A stretch of 64,000 nt of DNA from Gyromitra esculenta (GCA_038503075.1 JBCAML010000001.1:2046001-2110000); one strand, 5' to 3'. Counted from the first letter of the stretch, positions 23,601 through 36,479 are shown. Numbers and translations: made by a program. The notes: generated by a model from the sequence alone, not told the origin.

Positions 23601-23632
23601 ATATCGATCTTACCATCCCAGCAAATTCGATC
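17651..23632. other. Long gene-poor region
   Basis: Nearly 6 kb in which I see no gene: open frames are at most about 140 codons, overlap each other, and lack domain features. It holds a (TCG)7 microsatellite, a (GTGC)n tract near 21405-21420, a (TA)9 run at 22819-22836, and one TACATGTA (20073). The last 1 kb probably includes the leader of the large gene beginning at 23633. Decayed mobile elements may be present but cannot be recognised by eye. Confidence 0.45.
20434..20454. repeat. (TCG)7 microsatellite
   Basis: Seven perfect TCG units in non-coding sequence. Confidence 0.95.
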
Positions 23633-26229
23633 ATGGCAAATCTTGACAGGCAGCAACTACTGCAGCCGCAAAAAGTACCCCACACAGCAAGTCATCAGTT
23701 ATCTCTACCCAAGCTGCGCCTCAGGCCCTCCTCTACCAAGCTTTCAACCTCATCACCACCCCGACAACCTATATCTTCAACCTCGAGGAGAGAGGTAGTA
23801 CCACCACAACCTAGAAAGAGTAGTTTACCAAAACATATGACCGCAATAAATTCACCAATGTTGACGCCGGTCACAACGTTGAAGCCGCGAACGAGCCCGC
23901 CAACAAAATCACATCCGGTTTTTGGTGGGTCATTATCGCCAGAAAAGCGACCTCGAAATGTCATCCGCCGAAAACAATCCTCAACTTCCTCGTCTTTTTC
24001 ATTAGGTAGCCTCCGAACAGGTTCTACAACTTCTTTTAACGCCTCGACGGCATCTTTAGCTACTAGCCAGTCTTCATTAGCTGGTAATTCACGAAACACT
24101 TCACAGTCATCAATATTAGGTATTGCTATGCCACCTACATCTTCATCATACCGCCCTTTAGCACACAAGAAAAGGACGGCTAGTTCGAGTTCAAATGAGA
24201 TTCGATCAAACGACATTCCCCGAATACAAACCCGAGATTTGCCACTTTCACCTCCACCGAGTATCGGCGAGAGTGCACCAAGTAGTAGCCCGTCAACAAG
24301 ATATACAGATTCACCTGGGCCATTCAGCTATGCATCCACTCCCAGTTCTGTATCTTCTCATTCACCGGGATTTGGGCCTGTGGGCTACAGGTTACGATCG
24401 AATCCGACACCTCCAGGACGGAATAATCTAGATTCAGTACGGGAATCAACGACCTCAACGTCATCTGGTTCTACCATTCGCGCACCGAAAGGAGACGAAG
24501 AAGATCAAGATGTAGAAGCTATCAGTCCGTGGGGCGACTCACCGATCCCCATGAGCCCTCCACTTCCACATGGGGAGGCAAGTTATTTCGGCCACCAACA
24601 CCCTTCAGCGATTGCATCAGCGCCTACTACACCTTTCTACCACTACAATCAGTCACCTAAGCTAGCACCAATTCCTACTCCATCACCACTCTTACTTTCG
24701 GCCCCGTCTCCGGTTCCCGGTGCGAGTAGAAGGAAGATTAGCATTTCCTCGGCCGCAGCCTTTTCGCGACTCGGTAGACATACCCCAGATCTTAGTACTA
24801 GCAGTGCACCAAGGGGGCTAGGTGTATCAATGCCCACTGCCGCAAGTCTTGCTAAGGGGAGGAGTAAATCACTTAGTGGTAGCGCGGCATTTTCACTACC
24901 ACAACGAGGAACAAGAAGGGATGTTGTCACCCCACCTATACCTTCGCCGGGACTTCCACCTCGTAAGAATAGTGCTCCGATCACCCGGGGAGCTACACCT
25001 GCACCTAGAGATCCCATGACTATTCAGTCTGGACTGGGATCTCGGGTTATGACATCAAGGGGTGACAGCAAGGAGCGAATTATTCCTGTTAGTAGTGTTC
25101 GAGAACGCTCACCTACACGCACAAGTCCAGGCAAGTCGTCGAAAACAAGCTTCTTTGGAATGGGGATGAGGGGGAGGACGAGGACAAATGAGTCACTTGA
25201 GGAGAAGGAGAGGGAGAAAGAGAAAGAGAAAGAGAAGAGGAAAGGTCCGACAGCCGGTACGGGACACGAGGGATATGCTGCATTCACTAATAGAGGCAGA
25301 AGTGGGTCGACTACGAGTGGTAGCGTTGACAGGAGTGGAAGTGCAAGTTCTACTACAACTGGATCGTGGGGAAGAGCAGCAGGAAGCCGAAGAGGAAGCG
25401 ATTCTAAGGAGCCAGCGGATGAGTACCTTCGCGGAAGGTTAAAGCCGGTAGTTATTGCCGGGGGTGGGGAGGTGATTGAGAACTACAACCTTGCTGGAGC
25501 TAGCGAGCCGATGATGCGGACAGGAAGTGAAGAGAGTACCAAAGGGAAGGGAAGTTTTGAGTTTGGAAAGAGAGCTCCTACACCTGTTGTTATGTCGAGG
25601 GAGGGAAGTTCTGAGGGTTCAAGGTTCGGACGGAGAAATGTTGCTACACCAAATCCACCACCATCTCCTGGGCCTGCGGATGTCCCTTCTCAGGCGAAGA
25701 GGAAGGGATGGAATTTCCTCAAGAGAACAGAAACATCTCTTCAACGGCAAGCAGCTCCTGCACCACCTGTCACTCCTGCTCCTATCATGATAGGGACTCC
25801 CGGTATAAAGCTCAAAGTGCAGACAGTCAGGCGACCAGCACACTATCTGGCGGCCTTGGGCCCTGAGCAGCAAAGGGAAGCTGCGCAATTAGCAGAGCAA
25901 ATGCAACGACAAAGGCAGGCCAACAATTACTCGAGCACACTTAGACAACAACACCATATCCACTCCTCCAAACCTTCAAATGCGTCTTCAATTTTACTAC
26001 CGGCATCGCCTCCTCCGCCTGCACCTGCTAAGACAATTCCGATACCAATAACAGCACCAGCACCAGTATCAGGACCGATACCCGCATCTACTGGAGAACA
26101 AGCCAAGAAAGAAGTCCGACAAGCGAAGGCGAATGAACGCAAAAGACTCCAAACTGTTGGTCGCATCCCCACTCCAGGCTATGCAAGAAACCTCTCCCAA
26201 GGAAAGAACGAAATACCTCAAGCTCAGGT

Positions 26230-26271
<42 letters not shown>

Positions 26272-28368
26272 ATCTGCTCCTGTATCTGTCCCTACACCTA
26301 CACCTACACCTACGCCTAATCCTGCCCGGATAAAAATGCAGATGCTCGCACCTATCAACACCCAGGTCATCCGAGGCGACATCAACAACACCGATATGCT
26401 CACGGCGCCACCTAGGATTGGACAACCATTTGAAGATAGTTTCCGAAGAGCTAATAAAGAGTTTCAAGTTAACTGGGATGGCTATGGACTCGTGTCAACA
26501 CCTACCACCGCTAAGCCGATACTTGGAGAAAGGAAGCCATTTGACTTTGATCCGTTGGATGTATTAGGAGTACAGCAAACAGACAGCCGAATGCTTACGC
26601 CTATCGCTGATACTCCAGTGACATCAACAACCATCACGCCATGGCCTATTCGGAAAGATTCTGTCGCAACCCCGACTCTGGGCCCTGATGTAATGGTGGA
26701 GGGAGAAGAGGATATCTGGAATGAGTATGACGACCTGCTATATAACGACGACTTATTCGGAGAACCTGAAAGAGAACCTGAAAGCCAAGAGATTGAAGTT
26801 CAAGGAAGAACAAGGTCTACCACCTCTTCACTTGGGTCACCCTTTCAATACGCGGATCTTTGCTCTGCGTTTCCGGACTTGAAGATCGATGAAGTCGAGG
26901 AAACACTAGCCGCGCCAGATCTAGAGGATACTGTTGAAAAGGGTTTATATCTCGACGACTCCCCAACGCTCTCGCCAGCCCTACCAACAGTGATCCTTGC
27001 GGCCCCAAGCCCAATCTTGAACATCGGAGAATCCTTCGTGCCAGAAAATCCTTTGCTTTCTCCTTCCACGCCTTTTTCTGTGTCGTCTTTCATCGGGTCT
27101 TATGGTGATCGGGATTCACATGCTTCGCTAGCTACAATGCCAAACTTGAACCTTCCACCGACATCTTCACCACCCGCACTACCTGGTCCACCTATGACTT
27201 TGGGATCCCCGCCAAGGCAAAGAGAAAAGAGAGTTAGAACACATAAAGCAAAAGGTTCCAATGGATCTTCAGGATCCAACCTTTCATCATCTTCTCGTGG
27301 ATCAGATAACTTTGTTGATGCTTCTGAAGATGAGATGAAAGTTCGACTTTGGGCACTCATGACTAGCAAGTGGCTGTCTTTCAACAAGGTTCTTGTTAGT
27401 CCAGCACACGAAAAGATGGAGAATATTAGCGCCAATGTGGGTCCTAGGGCCAGCGGTGGGGGTCGAATCTTGGTAGTGGATGGACTTGGAACAGGTATTT
27501 CACACATCAATCGGTAGAAGGTAAACCAGACTGACATCAGCTATTTTTTTTTACAGACGACTGGTCTTTCTATTGCGCCCTCTCATACCCCAGAGCTAAA
27601 GTCTATAACCTCTCTCCTACACTTTCTGCCAACCCTACTGGTATGCCTCCATCACCATCAACACCTCGGCCACCAAATCACCAGAATATCCATCATTCCG
27701 ATTTTGGGGTGATGTTTCCATTCCCTGGTGGATTTTTTAATGTCATCAGCTTTCGCTTCCTTCCATCCTCTTCAGACTCTTCGCTACCTTTCATCCTATC
27801 TGAATGCAAGCGCGTCTTGGAGCCAGGTGGTTACTTGGAAGTGACAATGCTTGATGCCGAGCTAGTCAGCATGGGCGCGAAAACAAAGAAAGCAGTTAAC
27901 CTAGTCAAAGCAATCATGGAGCGTGAATCTTCTTCTCAATTCTCAGATCGAAGGTCGTCATCAGAAAAGGTTCTGAAGATACTACAGAGGCGTGGCTTTG
28001 AAGATATCAACAAATGTTTCGTCGGCCTACCTGCGGTTGCCCCTTCCGAAAATATCGTAACTACCACCAACACTACCGCCGCCGCTACTACCGCTACTTC
28101 TCAACCGCAACAGCAACAACCAGATGCCGAACAGGAGGCGGAAACAATGAACGCGGCGGTCATGTCAAGCGTTGGTCGATGGTGGTATACGCGCTGCTAC
28201 GAACGCATCATCACGGCCGAGGGTGAGGTCATGCGTAGGAGCATGTGGAACGATAGAGCACTGCTGAGGGAATGTGAGATGCGAAAGACAGCATTCAAGA
28301 TGTTTGTGGCGTATGCAAGGAAACCTTTGAAAGCCCCGGCTGCGATCGTTGGAGGTGGACTCATTTGA
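23633..28368 (+). CDS. Giant disordered protein with C-terminal methyltransferase-like domain
   Basis: Two exons, 23633-27494 and 27557-28368, give 1557 aa. The 62-nt intron has donor GTATTT and a T-run before ACAG, and splicing yields the continuous DGLGTDDWSFYCALSYPRA. Residues 1 to about 1230 are Ser/Pro/Thr-rich and basic, with low-complexity patches: EKEREKEKEKEKRK, and an alternating Ala-Pro then Thr-Pro repeat encoded at 26227-26320. From about 1235 the sequence becomes globular: RLWALMTSKWLSFNKVLVSP, ILVVDGLGTDDW (motif-I position), GGFFNVISFRFLP and ECKRVLEPGGYLEVTMLD. The last is the typical class I S-adenosylmethionine methyltransferase motif after beta-5. Motif I lacks the usual GxGxG, so cofactor binding is uncertain. 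This architecture occurs in other filamentous ascomycetes as an uncharacterised protein. Substrate unknown. Confidence 0.85.
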
Positions 28369-31300
28369 TTTGGTGGGGTCGTTTCGCCATTTGTTGGCTG
28401 CTAACCTTATTTATTTATTTTTGCTTCTAACTTGTTTTATTTTTTGGGGGGATCGTATGGGATTGGTGTCCTTTTTCTTCTTCTCTATAAATTCGGTTTT
28501 ATATTTTGGTTTAATTTTCTTTTTAGTGCTTACGATGCGATACGATGCGATACGATTATTTATAGGCTTTTTTTCTTTTCTTTCAAGTTGTCAAAGGGGT
28601 TCCTCATATTTTTACAAGTAGGACGTTTTTCACCATTATTTTATAGCTGGCTAGTTCATGGTTTTGTGTGTACTGGCTACGACAGACGACTTGATGACGA
28701 ATTATTTTGCTTTTTTTATGTTGGCTTTTTGGCTTTTTGGCTTTATTGTACCTTTAGCGTTTTGTTTTTTTTTTGATCTTTTTGTTTTAGCGTGCTTTTA
28801 TTGTGTTAGTTTTTTTTATGGTTACCTTTCGTTAGCGTTATATTGGGGTGTTATTTTTTTTTAGGTCGGCGAGGTAGGGGTAGCTCGCAGTGTATGATGA
28901 TGATGAACAAGACTGATCTAAGACGGCTCGGATTCGAGTGGTTGGAAAGGGGAGAGAATTTTATTAAAATTGGGAGAAAAAAATGAGATCAGAAATATTT
29001 TGGCTTCAAATTTGAGTGTTTTTTTTTTTTGCATGTGAATTGTGATTGATATTGAAAGATAGAAAACGGAGGAGGTTCCCGGGCTCCTCTTGATCCGAAA
29101 TAAAATCTTAGATCTCATTTGAAAAAACTTCCTGCCCAAGTAACTCCATTGGTAGGAACGAACCCCGTACTTTTCAAATACGGAATGTCCATTCCAGATG
29201 CCTATTTTTCCTGTTCGTAGTGAACGATTGGTGGCTAACCATTTGTGCAACCGCATTACCGGTCATGTGACTTAATGTTCATGCGAGGATCGACGCGGGC
29301 GGGTTAATTGGAGGGGTGATATTGACTGATAGGCGCCCTAGAATAGGTTCCTCTCAACCCCTTGCAAAGAGATACGGTGGGGGCGGTTGGAGGGTGGTTT
29401 TTTTGAGTGAGAAAATAGAGAGTTGGATGGTTGGTTGAGCTTGCGCAATGCGGTAGGACGAGGATCTAGATGCATGGGGGTGAAAAGTGAAAACGATATG
29501 GTGTTTATAAGAGGGGGGTGATTGTTTGGACGAGGAATCCCATCGTCGATTTTCTTCGCTAAAGCCAAGTGCGGAAGGTCTAGACTACTGGTAGCCGAAG
29601 GCATATAACGCGCAAAGCCGCGGACCGCACACCGCCCTGCGATGTCTCGCTTACTGAAGCCTTAAACGCTTGTGCGATCAAGGCCAGAACGTTTTGGCCC
29701 GAGCTGGATGGGATACGGCAATTATGACAGTTGACGTTGAAATTACATGCAGTCGATTGTGATCTATAGCGGAGTAAGACTGTTTTAGTTAAGTGGGGTT
29801 GGTATTTCCATATTCCTGTTTTTGGAGAGAGAATATTAAGTACCGTAACCCTTGGGGTTGCATGTACCGTATTATCTCGACTATAAAGAACTGGCCTGGA
29901 CTAGGCTCAACTAAAATACTTTAATTGAAATTGCTTCATCAGCTGAGTAAGTGTTTGATTAGGATAGCAATTCTGATGCTTAGCAATCGTTTCTAACAAC
30001 TTTTCGAGCTTTTCTGAAGGCCAATTTAGAACTGCTTAGTCCAGGCCAGCTCTTTATAGCCGCGGTGTATAATACGGTACCTATTGAAATAGTAAATAAG
30101 TGAATAAATAAAGAGAGAGGAGTAAGGGTTGAGTGATAGCTTATGACTTGACATGAGGCTGATCACAAGTAGCCCAAGCTGGACATGATGTTCTTCAATA
30201 CGTAGTCGCGTGCTGAGTATTGTGAAGTTATAGCTCGTAATCGGACGTTTATTCATTAAACCCAAAGTTTTTAGTAGAGTTCTTTCAGACAATCCGCCAA
30301 CACCCAATGTACGGTGCCAGAAGCGAATATCGTGTACCCTTTTTTTACTGGTCTACTCCTCCTAGAGTAGATCGAATTTTGATAAGGTGACTCTAGCCGG
30401 ACAATCTCTATTAGATGAATTTGATATGATTAGAGAGTTTTTATGAATTAGACAAACTTCCGTAGAGGAGTAGGGAATTAAAAAGTATGGCGACAATGAT
30501 CTGGTAAGTATAGCTAGGAAAAAAACGTACTGGGTATGAAACATGGTTTCAAATCACGCGGTTGCCAAATTTCTGGCTTGCTCTTAGACCTCGGTTCACT
30601 GTAGGGTTGTATATAGGTATATTTTAATTAGTTCTCGCACTATAGGAGAGGATTTTCGCGTTACAAGTCGGCTACGAGGCTACAGCGGAGTGCGAAATCG
30701 CAACTTACAGGTGGGAGTACCTTCTAAATCTTCGTGTCAGCTTGGATGAGGTCGAATTTGCTGGACTGAGAACAAGAAGATGGAATTACCAATCATTTAA
30801 TGCTGTGATTGAGCGTGGAGGATTACACTGAAGCACATTCGTATTCTCCAATAGAAAGATTCTTCTGTATTCTGTGCCATCCAAATGATAGAATGAATTA
30901 GACCATGGGAGCTTGAGAGCGTAAGTATGAGATTTTTACAGGACTCAAGGAGGAGGAGGAGGAGGGTTATATTTGTGGTGTGGCTATTAACCGACAACTC
31001 TCAAAGATTAGTGAGAGGAGTGAAAGGTCTTACGCCTTGAGGGCAAACCCTTTGAGTGTGGGAGCTTATCTTTTTGTGGTTCTGTGGGGAACGACAAGAT
31101 GATGAGGTGACGTGATAATGTATTATGGTCACGAGATATCACTCGGATAAAACTTAATTCTATATCTGGACTTTCTAGCCCCTTAGTGCTGTTATGGCAG
31201 CACCTAGGCTGTTGAGGCTTTAAGGTGCGTTTTACGATGGCGTCACAGTTCTAGAGACTGGATGTAGATCGATTGCATGAGTGATGGGACGAAAATATGA

Positions 31301-31981
31301 AACGGTCGCTTCCCTTTATTACGATTAGACTACTTGGTTAGAACACCACACTGTCTAGTTGAAACCACGGTTTCTCTTGTAGTCTTGCTGCCAAACCTAA
31401 CTCGTCAGCTCCTCTTGCAGAGCGGACTTCGTTAGGTTTACCGAAATTCATGGACAATACATGTAATTCTAGGCACAGTCGACTCTCACAGTTGGGGCTT
31501 GGCCTATAATAGTATTTACTCCATAAGTATAAAATCTTGGCCTTAGTATCTATTATATGTGTATACTATTACTTGGCTCTTAATGCAGCAAAATCTACAC
31601 TATAGGAACACGAAATTACCTTAGCTTCAAATGCTTACAGGTTTTTACTATAGCAATTAATGAACCGCCAGTGTTGGTACTAAGGTGAAGGCTGTGACAT
31701 GTAGAGAAAATCTTAATTGTTCGAAGATGGCAAAAACTAGTTCGAAGTTTATCCGTCATCGTGAAGTCGGTCTACGTTAATTGAGAAATTAGAGCGTCGA
31801 CGTACGGAAAAAACGACCTGATAACTAGGAATCCCGCAAATCTATAATGCTCGGCGGAGATTTCTGTCCACATATATACTGCCAGCCCTCTTCTTCTTTG
31901 CTTCTCATCTTCACCCTCTAATACCCACTATCTACACTTTTCCTTCTTTGTCCCGCTCAATGAGCATAGCAAAGTCATAGA
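28369..31981. other. Intergenic, no gene seen
   Basis: The first 500 bp are extremely T-rich (28380-28870), consistent with the 3' region of the large gene. Beyond the MITE at 29867-30077 I see only short open frames. One TACATGTA lies at about 31458. The ~120 bp before 31982 are C/T-rich, as expected for a leader. Confidence 0.5.
29867..30077. repeat. MITE with ~42-bp inverted repeats, TA-flanked
   Basis: The left end starts CCGTATTATCTCGACTATAA and continues into GAACTGGCCTGGACTAGGC. The right end is the imperfect reverse complement, ending CGGTGTATAATACGG. TA lies outside both ends (29865-29866 and 30078-30079). Length is 211 bp. Read on the minus strand, the centre has an open stretch of about 40 codons (WPSEKLEKLLETIAKH...) with a helix-turn-helix-like character, possibly a remnant of a transposase N-terminus. 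Tc1/mariner-type non-autonomous element. Confidence 0.75.
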
Positions 31982-32951
31982 ATGTCCTCTCCAACCAGAA
32001 ATCCCTCTAGAGAGTATGGGGGCGTTGGAAGCTTGCTCTGGATGCCGGGAGCCAAATTCCCATCCACTCGCCGTCAATCCAGTAGAAGCCCCTCGCCATC
32101 ACCCCCGACACTGCTACAGGAGCCAGAGCGAGAATCGACTGAGATGGCGCAGAGGTCAGCAGTCGCTCGCAAGAGGCTAGATATGGAGGCTGGTTTATCT
32201 GGTTCCGCCCAGTCTAGCCATGGCCTAAAAGCTACTCTTAGTAGTCTTTTTCACGGCCCTAGGCCAACCACTGCTTCCGCAAACAAACAGTTTGCATATC
32301 TGCACCCTGCCAAAACGTCGTCAGCAGCGTCTGTTCCTCCCCCTCCACAGCCCCCACAAGTTAACAACCCCTGCATCCAACAACACTCTCCACTACCTGC
32401 CGCTCGGGAAAGTTCAGACGAAACTATGATGGATCCAAGATCTATGAGCAAAGTACTATGTGCTCTCCGCGAAGAGCTCGCTACCGTCATCGCACAAAAC
32501 GTTGAACTTCGTGCTTTGCTGCTCGCTGAGCGAGAGTACTCAGCAAAATTGTGCCAGTACCTGCAGCAGCACCATGAGTCTCATGGCCGCATCAATCCTG
32601 ATGAAGGTAACTTAAATAGCAGTTACTATGCTGATCTCGTCGATGAGGATGGAAATCCTCTCATCCCGGCTGAATGGGCTGAAATTGATGCTCAATCTCT
32701 GTTCGAGTAAGTATAAATCATTGATAGATTGATATACGTGCTTATGCTAATATGTTGTTAGAGACAAGGATGAGTTGAAGAGCAATGAGGATGAGGATGA
32801 CGATGACGCTGAGACTGGAGAGATCACAATTGGCGCCGATATAGCGGGATTGAATCTCGGTCATGGTTCGGACGATGGAGAGGACGGTGGCCAAGATGCC
32901 GAGGAGAATTGGAAAGTTATGCCCATCGACTTTGGTTCTCGCAAAGATTAG
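31982..32951 (+). CDS. Hypothetical protein, Ser/Pro-rich with short coiled coil
   Basis: Two exons, 31982-32706 and 32762-32951, give 304 aa. The 55-nt intron starts GTAAGT and ends GTTAG, and the second exon continues the acidic reading DKDELKSNEDEDDDDAETG. Residues 1-130 are Ser/Pro-rich with a basic stretch. A helical segment at about 160-200 (SKVLCALREELATVIAQNVE, LRALLLAEREYSAKL) looks like a coiled coil. The tail contains DLVDEDGNPLIPAEWAEIDA and ends NWKVMPIDFGSRKD. I do not recognise the family. The combination suggests a cytoplasmic or nuclear scaffold; that is inference. Confidence 0.75.
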
Positions 32952-33442
32952 TTCTACAAACGTGGTAAGTGGAATCAGATATTATTATAGTAGCTTGCAG
33001 AAAACTGATTTGTGTGTGTGATAGATATAGAAAACTGTGTACGTTGATCAGGTCAACATTACACGTACTATCGAGCAACGCTCGATAAATCTCTCTTCTT
33101 TCCTGAAAATAAGCCTGTAGAAAATACCCCCTTGCCTACTACATTTCCCCGATCTATTTCAATGCTACGAAGCGTGCTTGCATATAAATTTGTCGAACAA
33201 GTATCAGAATAAAATGTGGGGATAACCTAAAATTTGTTAAGCTACCCTGTTCTTAGACTGCAGTTCATACAACTTCGAAGTGAGCATTGTGTCATCCATG
33301 CTCGAAACTGCTTGTAAATATCCGAGATATTTACTACGGTAATTAAGTGTTTAGAAAATTTTTCAATCATAAACAGAAAAAAAAAGAAATGGGAATAATA
33401 CGAAACCAAGAATGGGAAAAAAGATCTATGCAAAGCTAGCAC
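32952..33442. other. Convergent intergenic region
   Basis: 3' regions of the genes on either side. A GTAAGT...AG pair just after the stop at 32951 could be a 3' UTR intron. Nothing else seen. Confidence 0.4.
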
Positions 33443-34051
33443 TTATTCACGACAACTCTCATAAGATAAGTCCATCATATCTGGATCTGAGAACCACTCC
33501 ATCCGCCAATCTTCGCCACCCCAAGGCTTTGTATTTTCACAACTGAAACCTACTTGCTCGAGTGTTTTTTGTAGTGGATGGTCTTCACCATAGAAGATAT
33601 GCGAGCAAGTATGCTCCCAATCCATCACCTCTAAACAATCCATCAAGAACCCCAAGTTTTCGTCCGCCGCAGCCGTGACGCTGCAGCCGATGAACACCCC
33701 ATTTTTATAACGCAGGTCAACTTGCGAGGTAACTACTTGCGTTGTTGTTTTTTCAGATGAGCCCTTCACACCAAGGGTGAACTCTATCTCTTCTCCATCG
33801 GCCACTTCTGATACTACCGCCGGGACTTTTGACCCATTATGCTTTGCTGTATGGTAATACTCTAACCCTCTCTCTGGCGGCGAACCCCTCCTTTTCAAGA
33901 ACTTGAGGAGCTGGAGGAAACCGTCAGCGTTGCAATAACACCGTTTCCGAAGCGTCGCTAATCGTGGAATTTTCTGGCCATGAACACTCTTCTTCTTCGC
34001 GGGAGGAGGATGAGTACTGCGTTTTCGGTGGCGGTTGCGACGATGTGACAT
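33443..34051 (-). CDS. Hypothetical protein
   Basis: A single exon of 202 aa starting at an ATG directly before a strongly basic segment (SHRRNRHRKRS, then PPPAKKKS), which may be a nuclear or nucleolar localisation signal. The remainder is mixed alpha/beta in character, with VPAVVSEVADGEEIEFTLGV, VFIGCSVTAAADENLGFLMD and WEHTCSHIFYGEDHPLQKTL. No known family is recognised. Composition and codon pattern look coding, and the frame is free of stops over the whole length. No intron is needed. Confidence 0.65.
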   Translation of the reverse strand: MSHRRNRHRKRSTHPPPAKKKSVHGQKIPRLATLRKRCYCNADGFLQLLKFLKRRGSPPERGLEYYHTAKHNGSKVPAVVSEVADGEEIEFTLGVKGSSEKTTTQVVTSQVDLRYKNGVFIGCSVTAAADENLGFLMDCLEVMDWEHTCSHIFYGEDHPLQKTLEQVGFSCENTKPWGGEDWRMEWFSDPDMMDLSYESCRE

Positions 34052-34804
34052 ATTGAGGAACAGCAGAAGAGGTTATTATTATGTGGGGAGGGGGAGCTAG
34101 GAGTACTGTATGAAGATTTTTAGGGGGACTAGGTGGGGAAAAAAATAAATCATAAATGGGACATTTAAAAAAAAAATTAGCAAATGATGTTTTTTATTTT
34201 TATTTTCAGTAAGGAAGAAGATACTAATATAGCGAAAGGGGTAGAACGCGCTTTTTAAATATTACGGTGTACCATAGATATAGATATATGGGTTCTTCTG
34301 GGGCGAGGAGGAATGATGGCGAAAATGGGTCTTCTTTATGTATGATTACGAGACTTATGGGGATAAGGTATATACAAAAAGTAAGGGTTGATAAAGGGTA
34401 CTGCGAAATAAGATGGTTTTGACAGCGGAATAAAGAAATATGCCAAGATATAATCTGACGAGCATGGTCTGGAGACCGTCACTTTCTTGCTGGTGGCTTT
34501 CTAAATCCTAGACAAGGGAGCTTTGGATAATTGCGCAGCTTTCAAGGCATTAGCTACATACATTTATAATTTAGGACCTGTGCGTAGTTGGCGCGAAGGC
34601 ACGAAATTATCAGCATACCAGCAAGCGAGGTAACTGCATATATTATCTGCCAGGGAACCAGGCGGAATTTAGGCCACACATTAGAATATGATGGTATTTC
34701 TAGAGGCTACAATACCTAGTGCCTCCTGGAAGTATGCGGGTATAAAGAATTATTATTATGGCCATTAATGCTTCATAGTTAACAAAATATTTCAGATACA
34801 ACAA
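34052..34804. other. Intergenic, no gene seen
   Basis: AT-rich with A-runs and T-runs; upstream region of the minus-strand gene that begins at 34051 and 5' flank of the tRNA. No repeats of note. Confidence 0.45.
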
Positions 34805-34877
34805 GCCTCGCTAGCTCAATCGGTAGAGCGTGAGACTCTTAATCTCAAGGTTGCGGGTTCGACCCCCGCGTGGGGCT
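34805..34877 (+). tRNA. tRNA-Lys (anticodon CTT)
   Basis: Identical over 73 nt to the copy at 7951; no intron. The flanks differ (preceded by ACAA, followed by TTATCTTTTG), so it is not part of a recent long duplication. Confidence 0.97.
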
Positions 34878-35981
34878 TTATCTTTTGATAATCTTTGCAT
34901 TAAAGTTGGGGCTATTCCCCTTTGGCCTTCTCAAGTGTTAAAGGTCCCCGTTTGCGTTACTTAGGCTTCTTGGGAAAGTGTTTTCCCTAGACTACATACC
35001 TAATCAATTCTGTCTGGCAGTTCTGTTTGATGTTACGGTGGCTGATGCGTGGCCGATTTTGGCAGCGGGATCACCAGACGTCACGCGGTTTTCAAGCTTT
35101 GCATTTTGTTTGACAGCCGAGTATGATAAGCAGATCTACTCTGGGGTATTCTGTTTGGGTTGTCGCTTTGCAGGACAGCCACGACAAAATGATCTTTGCG
35201 CCGCCGTGGAGGAGTAGCTAGGTGTCTAAATTCGAATCGCGGAGGGCAATCCCCTAACGCTTGTAACATCCATATGGGGGCTTGACGCGTCTAGGAGCAT
35301 AACATAATTAGTATACGCGTTCGCCTCCGTGCCCTGTTGCCGAGTGGGTTTCTGCTTGGTCGTGCTATCGTCTCGAAATTTAGTTGCTGGCAGCTAAGCG
35401 CCTCAGGAACCAAAACACGAGGTTCTGTGGACCGCTTCTGTCATCCATCTTATGGCCTAAATACATTCCGTGGCTGTGGTTAGTTTATTCATTCGTATTT
35501 AAATTGGCGATCAGCTACTTTGTGCAAATCTCGGACTTCCAATGGCCTAAGGCTTGGGACGTGTGTTGCAGGCTATTGGTTGCTCGGAATCTCGGGTATG
35601 TACTATAATTAGCATGGATCTTCTCGAAACCTACTAGCAGGAGAGGAGGTACTTTGAAACGCCCAGAACAATGGACGGTTCAGAAGTTCTCCTTGGATGA
35701 GGGCGATGGGGCGAAACTCGACACGAGTATACCCAAGAATATACACCTCCGATCTCAATTGACTTGCTTCACTATTGTATTTTTTTTTTGTATGTAAATA
35801 GAATTCAAGAGCGCCAAAGGCGGCGAATTTCGTTCTTTATAACTCCATCTCCGCCGATAGTTTTTTTTCGAACCATACAAGCCATCATCAGCCATCAGCC
35901 ATCAGCCATCAAGGTTACATGTACTTTGAATTTCAACTTATACAAACCGTTCGAATATTTTTTAAAATCAATAATACAATC
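34878..35981. other. Intergenic; leader of the small membrane-protein gene
   Basis: No convincing gene. Near 35879-35911 there is a tandem heptamer (AGCCATC, four units) within the probable leader of the next gene, and TACATGTA at 35916. Confidence 0.45.
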
Positions 35982-36479
35982 ATGTCGTCTGATTGGGTCG
36001 TCGGACATCCCTCGGATAACAAAGCGTTCGTTGCCACAATCGTTATCGCATCGCTACTGGTCGCTTCGTTTTTTATCGGGACTGGTTTTATGTTATACTA
36101 CTGGATTAGGTCGTGGAGAGGAGATGATGTGTTTGGGAAACATATCAGCGAGGGTGGAGATGAAAAAGGCAATATTGATCTAGAGGCTGGACGAGTTATG
36201 CCTACTACTACCCAAGACGAAAATGACGAGTTGCCAATTGTCGAAGGTAATTATATAAATTCGAGGATAGCTGGGGTTTCAAGACGCTTGTGCTGACTTT
36301 TTTTTTCAATAGCTTCGAAATGGCGGCAGGAAACAATAACGGTCGATACGACCCCACCGGGATCACAATCAGAATTATCGTCTGCGAGGAGTTCTTCGGA
36401 AATCTCAAGTAGCGACGAATACTCTCCAACGAGACCTATATCACGGGATTTTCACGAATTGTATCCTGCTCCTCGATGA
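35982..36479 (+). CDS. Small single-pass membrane protein
   Basis: Two exons, 35982-36246 and 36313-36479, give 143 aa. The intron (66 nt) has a CTGAC branch, a T-run and AATAG acceptor. One transmembrane helix lies at about 16-40 (AFVATIVIASLLVASFFIGT, GFMLYYW), with a short N-terminus and a basic RSWRGDD just after it. The cytoplasmic-type tail is acidic, then Ser-rich and negatively charged (SSARSSSEISSSDEYSPTRP). There is no signal peptide, so a type III/Ncyt or signal-anchor topology is likely. Function unknown. Confidence 0.75.

Noticed and set aside
29117..29205. tRNA-Phe-like fold on the minus strand (anticodon-like TTGAAAA loop, GGTTCGTTCC)
   Set aside because: The loop size is wrong and no acceptor stem can be paired; at best a chance match or very old tRNA relic.
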